Assembly: GCA_018242205.1 (NCBI GenBank)
Contig: JAFECJ010000001.1
Location: 219,735 to 283,734, forward strand
DNA: 64,000 nt
Direction: 5' to 3'
Source of the DNA: Pseudomonadota bacterium
GTDB lineage: Bacteria; Pseudomonadota; Alphaproteobacteria; Rhizobiales; Xanthobacteraceae
A program made the position numbers and the translations under genes. A model generated the notes under the pieces. It was not told the origin of the DNA. It made no database searches and saw nothing but the letters and a program-made list of their open reading frames with translations. The stretch's first letter is position 1; every line of letters begins with the position of its first letter. Shown in pieces: positions 57,584 to 64,000 of the stretch.

Positions 57584-57605
57584 CGTTCGCGTCGCTACGA
57601 CCGAC

Positions 57606-58892
57606 TTACTTCGTCATTGCCTTGTCGTAGGGATAGATCAGCTTGCCGGTTTCCAGGCTCGGCGGGTCGATCACGGTCTGGTAGCTCATGCCGCGCCAGG
57701 TATCGAGGTTGGCCGCATCGGTGATGCCGTGATATTGCACGGTCATCATGCGGTCCTCCGCCCATTCGCCCTTGTTGCCGAACTTGATCGGACCCATCAC
57801 GGTCTTGACGGTCGCCTTTTTCAGATAATCGGCGATCTTGGTGTCGTCGAGGCTCTTCGAACCGGCGATGCCGGCACCGAGCACCTGCATCTGCGCGTAG
57901 CCCCAGCCGCCGAGATAGTAGCCGAGCGGATCGACGCCCGCGGCCCCGGCCTTGGACTGGTACTCCTTGAAGAAGGCCTCGGTGCCTTCATACATCTGCT
58001 TCTTGTCCGGCACCCAGGTCTCGTAATTGACGATGCCGTTGAGCTTGCTCTTCAGCTTGTCCTTGAACACCGTCGCCTGCAGGCCGACCATCGCGCCGCC
58101 CATCATCTTCGGCGCCAAGCCGACTTCGTGCGCCGCCAGAACCATGCCGATGGAGTCGAGCGGGTAGGAGCAGATCATCACCAGGTCGGGGTTCTCCGCT
58201 TTCACCGCGCGCACGATCGGCGCAAAGTCGGTCGTCTTCGGCGGCGGCGGATAGGCCTTGTCGTAGACGATCTTGAGGCCGAGCTTCTTGGCCGTGGCGC
58301 GCGCACCCTCGCAGGCGTTCTGCGAGAATTCGGCGTCGGCATAGGTCAGCGCGATGGTTTGCGGCTTCGGCGACTGCTTCATCGCCGCGTTGAAATAGCC
58401 TTCGGTGAACGATCCCTTGGTGTTCTGGCCGGTCGGGATGACGGCGAAATACTTGCCGTATTTGAACTTGTCGTTGATATCGAGACCGAACAGGCTGACG
58501 AAGACCTTGCCCTTGCGGATCACCACCGGCATCGCCGGCGCGATCTGGTTCGAGGCATAGCCCGAGACCACGAGATCGACCTTATCGACGTCGAGCAGCT
58601 TGGTGTAGATGCCGGGCACTTCGGAAGCCTGGCTCTTGTCGTCGTAATATTTCAGCTCGACCTTCTTGCCGAGCAGACCGCCCGCTTTATTCACCTGGTC
58701 GGCCCAGATCTCCATGCCGAGCAGCGCCTGCTTGCCGTTCGGCGCCAGGAAGCCGGTGAGCGATTGCGAGAAGCCGATCTTGATGGTGTCCTGCGCGCTG
58801 GCTTGCGGCGCGCCGAACGTGGCCACCGCCGCGAGCGTCAGGCCTACGCCCGCGAACAAAGCAAGCTTCCGCGATTTGAGCTTTTCGAGCAT
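57606..58892 (-). CDS. livK: ABC transporter substrate-binding protein (LivK-like, Peripla_BP_6)
   Basis: ATG 58892 follows GGGAGGGACTGG; the longer frame to 58937 lacks a ribosome site. The 428-residue precursor has a signal peptide ending ASA-QDT and begins TIKIGFSQSLTGFLAPNGKQ. Features of the leucine-binding fold include GGLLGKKVELKYYDDKSQ and PDLVMICSYPLDSIGM. It is convergent with the liv operon rather than in it, but it is the only binding protein here and surely serves LivHMGF. It is divergent from the cyclase gene. The ligand may be an amide, ureide or aromatic acid. Confidence 0.92.
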   Translation of the reverse strand: MLEKLKSRKLALFAGVGLTLAAVATFGAPQASAQDTIKIGFSQSLTGFLAPNGKQALLGMEIWADQVNKAGGLLGKKVELKYYDDKSQASEVPGIYTKLLDVDKVDLVVSGYASNQIAPAMPVVIRKGKVFVSLFGLDINDKFKYGKYFAVIPTGQNTKGSFTEGYFNAAMKQSPKPQTIALTYADAEFSQNACEGARATAKKLGLKIVYDKAYPPPPKTTDFAPIVRAVKAENPDLVMICSYPLDSIGMVLAAHEVGLAPKMMGGAMVGLQATVFKDKLKSKLNGIVNYETWVPDKKQMYEGTEAFFKEYQSKAGAAGVDPLGYYLGGWGYAQMQVLGAGIAGSKSLDDTKIADYLKKATVKTVMGPIKFGNKGEWAEDRMMTVQYHGITDAANLDTWRGMSYQTVIDPPSLETGKLIYPYDKAMTK

Positions 58893-59108
58893 CCAGTCCC
58901 TCCCAAGTGTTTTCATTTTATTCGGTGGATCAATCATGCCAGCGACCGGCGCAACGGTCCACTATGGTTTGATGTCGGACATGCGTGCATGCAGTGGGCC
59001 GGTGCCCGCAGGCGCAATTGTTGCAGTGCACGGTGCCGCGCCGGTTGCCGCCGGCGGCGGCGTCCTTGATGATGGCGGGCGGCTCGCCAGCACGGAGTTC
59101 TTGTCCAC

Positions 59109-59882
59109 ATGTCACGTCAGGTCATCGATATTTCAGTGCCGCTCGAAAACGACGTGGCGGCCGACCCACCGGGTTACGGGCCGACGATCGATTATCTCGA
59201 CCATCAGGCGACCGCCGCCGACATTCTCAAATTCTTCCCCGGACTAAAGAAGGAAGACCTGCCGGATGGCGAAGGCTGGGGCTTCGAATGGGTCAGGCTG
59301 TCGACGCACTGCACGACGCATCTCGACGCGCCCTATCATTTCGCCTCGACCATGAGCCGCGGCCAGCGCGCGCTGACGATCGACGAAGTGCCGCTCGACT
59401 GGTGCTTCCAGCCGGGCGTCAAGCTCGACTTCCGCCATTTTGCCGACGGCTATGTCGCCACCGCCGCCGACGTCGAGGCCGAACTCATGCGCATCGGTCA
59501 TGAACTGTCGCCGCTCGACATCGTGGTCGTGAACACCTCGGCGGGCGCGGCCTACGGCCAGCCGGACTACGTCATGAAGGGTTGCGGCATGGGCCGCGAG
59601 GCCACGCTCTATCTGCTCGAGCGCGGCGTTCGCGTCACCGGAACGGACGGCTGGAGCTGGGACGCGCCCTTCATCTTTACGATGAAGAAATATGCCGAAA
59701 CGCACGACGCCTCGATCATCTGGGAGGGCCATCGCGCCGGCCGCGAGATCGGCTATTGCCACATCGAGAAGCTGCACAATCTGGAGAGCCTACCGGCGAC
59801 CGGTTTCACGGTGAGTTGCTTCCCGGTCAAGGTGCGCGGCGGTTCGGCCGGCTGGACGCGGGCCGTGGCGATCATCGACTGA
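59109..59882 (+). CDS. Cyclase-family (kynurenine formamidase-like) hydrolase
   Basis: This 257-residue metal hydrolase of PF04199 has the metal motif [14 protein letters not shown] (HxxTHxDxPxH) and a C-terminal [12 protein letters not shown] segment. Members cleave formamide or lactam bonds, as kynurenine formamidase, isatin hydrolase and related enzymes do. It lies 27 bases before the carbamoylase-like gene, so both probably act in sequence on the same compound, with the Liv transporter importing it. Confidence 0.9.
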   Translation: MSRQVIDISVPLENDVAADPPGYGPTIDYLDHQATAADILKFFPGLKKEDLPDGEGWGFEWVRLSTHCTTHLDAPYHFASTMSRGQRALTIDEVPLDWCFQPGVKLDFRHFADGYVATAADVEAELMRIGHELSPLDIVVVNTSAGAAYGQPDYVMKGCGMGREATLYLLERGVRVTGTDGWSWDAPFIFTMKKYAETHDASIIWEGHRAGREIGYCHIEKLHNLESLPATGFTVSCFPVKVRGGSAGWTRAVAIID

Positions 59883-59909
59883 AGTGCAGCTGCGTCCTAG
59901 AATGCCGCG

Positions 59910-61172
59910 ATGAGCAAGCCAGCCGCGACCAACCTCCGCATCGACCCCGAACGCCTCTGGGGCGACCTGATGGAAACCGCCAAAATCGGTGGCACCGCGA
60001 AAGGCGGCATCTGCCGCCTCACCCTTACCGATCTCGACCGTCAGGTCCGCGACTGGTTCAAGGCCGCCGCCGAGAGCCTCGGCTGCACCGTCACCATCGA
60101 CGACATGGGCGCGATGTTTGCCCGCCGCCCCGGCCAGCGCAACGACATCCCACCGATCGCCATGGGCAGCCATCTCGACACCCAGCCGACGGGCGGCAAG
60201 TTCGACGGCGCGCTCGGTGTCCTCGCCGCACTCGAGGCACTGCGCACCCTGCACCGCGCCGGCTACGAGACCTTCGCGCCGATCGAGGTGGTCAACTGGA
60301 CCAACGAGGAAGGCTCGCGCTTCACCCCGGCGATGATCGCCTCCGGGGTGTTCGGCGGCGCCTTCGATCGCGATTGGGCCATGGCGCGCACCGACCGCGC
60401 CGGAGTCTCCTTCGCCGATGCGCTCGACGGCATCGGCTATCGCGGCCCGCAGCGTTGCGGCGAACATCCGTTGTCGGCGTTCTTCGAGGTGCATATCGAG
60501 CAAGGCCCCAACCTGGAGGCCGAGAACAAGGACATCGGCGTCGTCACCGGCATCCAGGCAATCCGCTGGTACGAGGCGACGTTCGTGGGCCAGGACAGCC
60601 ATGCCGGCACCACGCCGATGCACCGGCGGCACGATGCCCTGCTCGGCGCCTCGCGGCTGGTGCAGGCGATCAACGCCGCCGCGCTCAATCATCCGGGCGC
60701 GGTCGGCACCTGCGGCCTGCTCGAAGTCAAACCGGGTTCGCCCAACGTCATCCCGGGCGAGGTATTCATGACCATCGACCTGCGCGATCCGCGCGAGGGC
60801 GCGCTCGATCAGATGGCGCAAGAGATCGCCGCGGAAGCCGAGGCCATCGGCGACGAACTCGGCCTGCAGATCGCGCTCAAGAACATCCTCACCCAGCCCG
60901 CGGTGCATTTCGATCCGTCATGCATCGCCTCGGTGCGCGCGGCCGCCGCAGCCTCGGGCTTTTCGACCAAGGACCTGATGTCCGGCGCCGGACATGATTC
61001 GGCCTATGTGGCCCGCGTGGCGCCGACCACCATGATCTTCGTGCCGTGCAAGGACGGCATCAGCCACAACGAAATCGAGTACTCAAGCAAAGAGCAATGT
61101 GCCGCCGGCGCGCAGGTGCTGCTGCAGGCCGTGCTCGACTACGACCGCAAGCTGGCTGAGACGTCTCGATAG
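59910..61172 (+). CDS. Zn-dependent amidohydrolase, N-carbamoyl-amino-acid hydrolase/allantoate amidohydrolase type
   Basis: This 420-residue M20-family amidase has the dimetal ligands in MGSHLDTQPTGGKFDG, WTNEEGSRF, FEVHIEQGP and the C-terminal SGAGHDSAYVA. The lid-domain motif QDSHAGTTPMHRRHDA is typical of the hydantoinase/carbamoylase branch (AmaB, AllC, HyuC). It releases ammonia and CO2 from N-carbamoyl compounds or allantoate. No allantoinase or hydantoinase is adjacent, but the cyclase-family hydrolase next to it could play a ring-opening role. Confidence 0.9.
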   Translation: MSKPAATNLRIDPERLWGDLMETAKIGGTAKGGICRLTLTDLDRQVRDWFKAAAESLGCTVTIDDMGAMFARRPGQRNDIPPIAMGSHLDTQPTGGKFDGALGVLAALEALRTLHRAGYETFAPIEVVNWTNEEGSRFTPAMIASGVFGGAFDRDWAMARTDRAGVSFADALDGIGYRGPQRCGEHPLSAFFEVHIEQGPNLEAENKDIGVVTGIQAIRWYEATFVGQDSHAGTTPMHRRHDALLGASRLVQAINAAALNHPGAVGTCGLLEVKPGSPNVIPGEVFMTIDLRDPREGALDQMAQEIAAEAEAIGDELGLQIALKNILTQPAVHFDPSCIASVRAAAAASGFSTKDLMSGAGHDSAYVARVAPTTMIFVPCKDGISHNEIEYSSKEQCAAGAQVLLQAVLDYDRKLAETSR

Positions 61173-61199
61173 ACGCTCGTCGCGCGGCGGCTAGGCATT

Positions 61200-61262
61200 C
61201 TCCGTTCATTCCCGCGCAAGCGGGAATCCAGATTGGGTCCCCGCCTGCGCGGGGACGAACGG
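61200..61262. repeat. Palindromic repeat (family A-like) between convergent genes
   Basis: CATTCCCGCGCAAGCGGGAATCC is a hairpin followed by AGATTGGGTCCCCGCCTGCG and CGGGGACGA, a second hairpin. The design, two hairpins with a short middle, is the same as the elements at 19238 and 45184. Confidence 0.7.
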
Positions 61263-61275
61263 CACACGGACAAGA

Positions 61276-61878
61276 CTACATCGCTTCCTTGCGGGCGTGC
61301 AGCGCCATGGCGATCAGGGCCACGCCGCCGAACACCATGTTGATGCCGACCAGCAGGCCCAGCGCCCAGACCGCGGTCGACGGCAACCCGGTCAGCAGCA
61401 TCACCGCCAGCACCAGATCGACGATGCCGCTCGCCAGCATCCAGCCCCACTGGCCGGACAATTCGCGACGGTGATCGAGCGCGAAGAAGATCGAGGCGAT
61501 GCCCTCGATGATGAAGAAGGCGATCAGCACCAAGGTCAGCGACAGCGCCCCGGCGATCGGCTGCGCCAGGAGCCAGCCGCCGGCGAGGATGCCGAGCGCC
61601 GCCGAGATCAGCGCCCACCAGAAGCCCGGCGCGTTGCGCATCCAGAAGGTCGTGATCAGACCGATCACGCCGCTGATCAGGAACAGCCAGCCGAACAGGA
61701 TGGTCACCGCCAAGGTGGCCAGCGGCGGAATCAGGATGGCGATGGCGCCGAGGACGAGCAGCGCGATGCCCTCGGCCAGATAGAGCTTCCAGTGCTCATG
61801 GATGGCCTTGACCACCGCCCGCTCAATGGCGGCGGCATCGCTGGTTTCGGCTCGGGGCGGCGGCAGGTCGGTCGGCAT
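61276..61878 (-). CDS. HdeD-family membrane protein
   Basis: ATG 61878 follows GGAGTTCGTC; the longer frame has no ribosome site. The 200-residue product has a polar N-terminus and about six helices arranged as the HdeD/DUF308 pairs (LYLAEGIALLVLGAIAILIPP, LFGWLFLISGVIGLITTFW, LIAFFIIEGIASIFFALDHR). HdeD is known from E. coli acid resistance; most bacterial members are unassigned. It is downstream of nothing on its strand and convergent with the carbamoylase gene. Confidence 0.88.
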   Translation of the reverse strand: MPTDLPPPRAETSDAAAIERAVVKAIHEHWKLYLAEGIALLVLGAIAILIPPLATLAVTILFGWLFLISGVIGLITTFWMRNAPGFWWALISAALGILAGGWLLAQPIAGALSLTLVLIAFFIIEGIASIFFALDHRRELSGQWGWMLASGIVDLVLAVMLLTGLPSTAVWALGLLVGINMVFGGVALIAMALHARKEAM

Positions 61879-61953
61879 GACGAACTCCATGACACGTGGT
61901 GGCGCTTCTGCGCGGCAAAAATAGCCCAATACCGGCGCGGAATACACCTTCGG

Positions 61954-62469
61954 CTATTTTTCCAGCCAATCCGCGCATTTGGCCACGTCGCCCTGCCCGC
62001 CCCACGGCATGATTGGCACAGTCGAGGTCGAATTCTTCGGCGAGCCCTCGATCAGCCTGTCGCTGTAGACCATGTACACCAGAACGTTGCGTTTCACGTC
62101 ACAGCCACGGACAATCTGCATCTTCTTGAAGAACAGCGAGCGGCGCTGACGAAACACATCTTCGCCCTGCTCGAATTTGGCCTTGAAGCTGATCGGCCCG
62201 ATCTGCCGGCAGGCCAGCGAAATGTCGGAGACTTCCTCGGCGACGCCGATCCAGCCCTTGAAGCCGCCGCGTTCCGGCACGGTGAAATGACAGGCGACGC
62301 CCTCGACCTCCGGGTCGTCGAGTCCATAGGTCGCCAGCTTGTCGTTCGGCGTCAGCCATTTGAACACGGTCGACTTTTTGAAGATCAGGTCGGGCTGATC
62401 GGCGGCCAGCGCGACGCCGCTGCCGACCGCGAGAAACGCCGCGAGAACAATCTGGGCCAAACGAAACAA
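61954..62469 (-). CDS. creA: CreA family periplasmic protein
   Basis: This 171-residue protein matches CreA: a signal peptide ending ALAA-DQP, then VEGVACHFTVPERGGFKGW, EVSDISLACRQIGPI, SLFFKKMQIVRGCDVKRNVLVYMVYSD and the closing DVAKCADW. It has conserved cysteines consistent with periplasmic disulfides. Despite the old name, catabolite regulation protein A, it is not a transcription factor and its function is uncertain. The gene is divergent from the chemoreceptor at 62697. Confidence 0.93.
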   Translation of the reverse strand: MFRLAQIVLAAFLAVGSGVALAADQPDLIFKKSTVFKWLTPNDKLATYGLDDPEVEGVACHFTVPERGGFKGWIGVAEEVSDISLACRQIGPISFKAKFEQGEDVFRQRRSLFFKKMQIVRGCDVKRNVLVYMVYSDRLIEGSPKNSTSTVPIMPWGGQGDVAKCADWLEK

Positions 62470-62696
62470 GGGTTCCTCCTACTGCCAGACGCCTGACGCG
62501 TAGATAGGATCGGCGAGCGCGTAGCGAAAGCTGCCGGTAGCCCGATCTCCGGCCTATTTTGATATTGTAGATTGCGTATTGTTGTTACGTTTTCGATTAA
62601 CGAGCTCATAAAAGCGGCAGTGTATTCTATCAATACGAACCGCAGTCGCGGCTGATTCACAAATCTTGTCGGCACCACCGACCGAGGCTTTTCGCC

Positions 62697-64000
62697 ATGC
62701 GCTTGAACACACCCGTTATCGATGCCGAGTTTCCTTTGGCCGAAGGCAAGACGATCGTCTCGACGACCGACTTGCACGGCAACATCACCTACGCCAATAC
62801 CTACTTCATCGAAGTTAGCGGCTACACGGAAGAGGAACTGATCGGCGCGCCGCAGAACATTCTGCGCCACCCGGACATGCCGGCGACGGCGTTCAAGAAC
62901 CTGTGGGACACGATCAAGGCCGGTCAGCCATGGCGCGGTCTGGTCAAGAACCGGCGCAATAGCGGCGAATACTACTGGGTCCTGGCCAATGTCACGCCGG
63001 TGATCGAGAACGGCAAGCCCGTCGGCTATATGTCGGTCCGTACCAAGCCGACCCGCCAGCAGGTCGACCTTGCCACCAAGCTGTACGCGCAGGAGCGCGC
63101 CAAGCCCGGCAGCGTCAAACTCTGCCAGGGCCAGGTGGTCACGTCATCGTGGACGAGCTTTGACTTCATCCAGCGGTATTCGATGACGACGCGCACCCGC
63201 GTCATCATGGCGATGCTGCTGGCGTCCATCGCTATCGTCGGCGGCGTCAGCTTCGCGCAAGGTCTGCCGTGGTGGGTCGGTGCGACCGCAGGATTCGCCT
63301 TAGCCCTCGCCGGTTCGGTCTGGTTCTATCTCGAACGCAACATCCTCGGCCCGATCAAGGAAGCGGTTCGCGTCGCGCAACGCATGGCCGGCGGCGACCT
63401 CACGAGCCAGATCGTAACCACCCGCACCGACGAAATCGGGCAGTTGATACGCGCCACGGCGCAGCTCAATACTAACCTGCATTCGATCGTCGGCGACATC
63501 CGCAACAACTTCAGCGACATTCTGAGCGCGACCGGGCAACTTTCCAGCGGCAATCACGACCTGTCGGAACGCACCGATTCGCAGGCCGCCGCCCTGGAGG
63601 AAACCGCCGCCAGCATGGAAGAACTGACGTCCGCGGTGAAACAGAACGCGGACAACTCCCGCGACGGCGACGAGTTCGCGACAAACGCCCAGCAGATGGC
63701 GGAAAAGGGCAGCACGATCGTCGGCGACGTCGTGTCCACCATCGCCGAAATCAGCGAGTCCTCCAACAAGATCGCCGACATCGTCGGCATCATCAACGGC
63801 ATCGCCTATCAGACCAATCTGCTGGCGCTCAACGCGGCGGTCGAGGCGGCGCGCGCCGGCGAGGCCGGGCGCGGCTTTGCCGTGGTGGCGACCGAAGTGC
63901 GTAGCCTGGCCCAGCGCTCGGCGGCGGCGGCAACCGACATCCGTCAGTTGATCGAAACATCGGTCGCGAAGGTCAAGCACGGGACCGTGCTCGCCAACAA
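62697..64000 (+). CDS. Aer-like PAS methyl-accepting chemotaxis protein, 3' end missing
   Basis: The gene runs off the right edge after 434 full codons. The N-terminus is a PAS domain (about residues 18-120; [21 protein letters not shown]) with the conserved core of the FAD-binding Aer sensor. Two membrane helices follow (about 170-190 and 195-215), then a HAMP domain ([20 protein letters not shown]). The MCP signalling domain includes the hairpin tip [31 protein letters not shown]. There is no periplasmic ligand domain, which fits a redox/aerotaxis sensor that reads the flavin state. Confidence 0.93.
   Translation, partial: MRLNTPVIDAEFPLAEGKTIVSTTDLHGNITYANTYFIEVSGYTEEELIGAPQNILRHPDMPATAFKNLWDTIKAGQPWRGLVKNRRNSGEYYWVLANVTPVIENGKPVGYMSVRTKPTRQQVDLATKLYAQERAKPGSVKLCQGQVVTSSWTSFDFIQRYSMTTRTRVIMAMLLASIAIVGGVSFAQGLPWWVGATAGFALALAGSVWFYLERNILGPIKEAVRVAQRMAGGDLTSQIVTTRTDEIGQLIRATAQLNTNLHSIVGDIRNNFSDILSATGQLSSGNHDLSERTDSQAAALEETAASMEELTSAVKQNADNSRDGDEFATNAQQMAEKGSTIVGDVVSTIAEISESSNKIADIVGIINGIAYQTNLLALNAAVEAARAGEAGRGFAVVATEVRSLAQRSAAAATDIRQLIETSVAKVKHGTVLAN

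Overview
The window is a chromosomal segment of a high-GC alphaproteobacterium, most likely in the Hyphomicrobiales (Rhizobiales), close to the Nitrobacteraceae/Xanthobacteraceae type. Support comes from the Omp25/31-like beta-barrels, an RpoH-type sigma factor, an imuA-imuB-dnaE2 mutagenesis cassette behind a GAAC-N7-GAAC LexA box, Bfr/Bfd iron storage, many alphaproteobacterial DUF genes (DUF971, DUF2189, DUF3422, DUF6455), and several families of short palindromic repeats typical of these genomes. Species is not determined. No phage, IS element, CRISPR array or rRNA operon was seen. One tRNA-Glu(CTC) is present.

Layout. 0-6.4 kb: partial DUF971 gene, ferredoxin-NADP reductase, an AhpD-like protein, a biotin/DMSO-sulfoxide-type molybdoenzyme, a secreted PIG-L deacetylase, tRNA-Glu and a membrane protein with two HxxEH motifs. 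6.4-12.5 kb: rluD, a consensus heat-shock promoter and rpoH, a nickel-sensor-like PadR regulator with a cluster of palindromes, a metallo-beta-lactamase-fold hydrolase and a DUF2189 membrane protein. 12.6-20.5 kb (minus strand): conserved hypothetical, purA, a PHA synthase, serA and serC. 20.6-23.3 kb: three outer-membrane beta-barrels in a row. 23.5-29.3 kb: LysR regulator, dienelactone hydrolase-like protein, Bug-type binding protein, bfr, bfd and glmM. 29.6-38.6 kb: an FMN 2-hydroxyacid dehydrogenase and thioesterase pair, an LLM flavoprotein, a low-GC two-gene island (32.4-34.1 kb), DUF3422, a cNMP-binding/FAD oxidoreductase and an alpha/beta hydrolase-OsmC fusion.

38.8-45.9 kb: small protein genes, then the SOS mutagenesis cassette imuA-imuB-(DUF559)-dnaE2. 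Each of the three polymerase-related genes carries a palindromic repeat inserted in frame. A small DUF559 nuclease gene sits between imuB and dnaE2, enclosed by inverted copies of another repeat. 45.9-49.7 kb: GNAT, a periplasmic hypothetical, aroE, a D-2-hydroxyacid dehydrogenase and a MAPEG protein. 49.7-61.2 kb: a probable catabolic region with an LLM oxidoreductase, a 3-hydroxyisobutyrate-dehydrogenase-like enzyme, an FAD monooxygenase, a cupin, a complete Liv-type ABC transporter (livHMGF plus a separate livK), a cyclase-family hydrolase and a carbamoylase/allantoate-type amidohydrolase. 61.3-64 kb: HdeD-like protein, CreA and an Aer-like PAS chemoreceptor cut by the right edge.

Most of the window is housekeeping plus ordinary accessory metabolism. 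The strongest candidates for something new are (i) the repeat-riddled SOS cassette with its DUF559 unit, (ii) the AT-rich soluble-plus-membrane gene pair at 32.4-34.1 kb, which looks transferred and has the layout of a two-component defence or exclusion system, and (iii) regulatory details: a perfect sigma-32 promoter before rpoH, a triple tandem Shine-Dalgarno before glmM, and the palindrome cluster before the PadR regulator.
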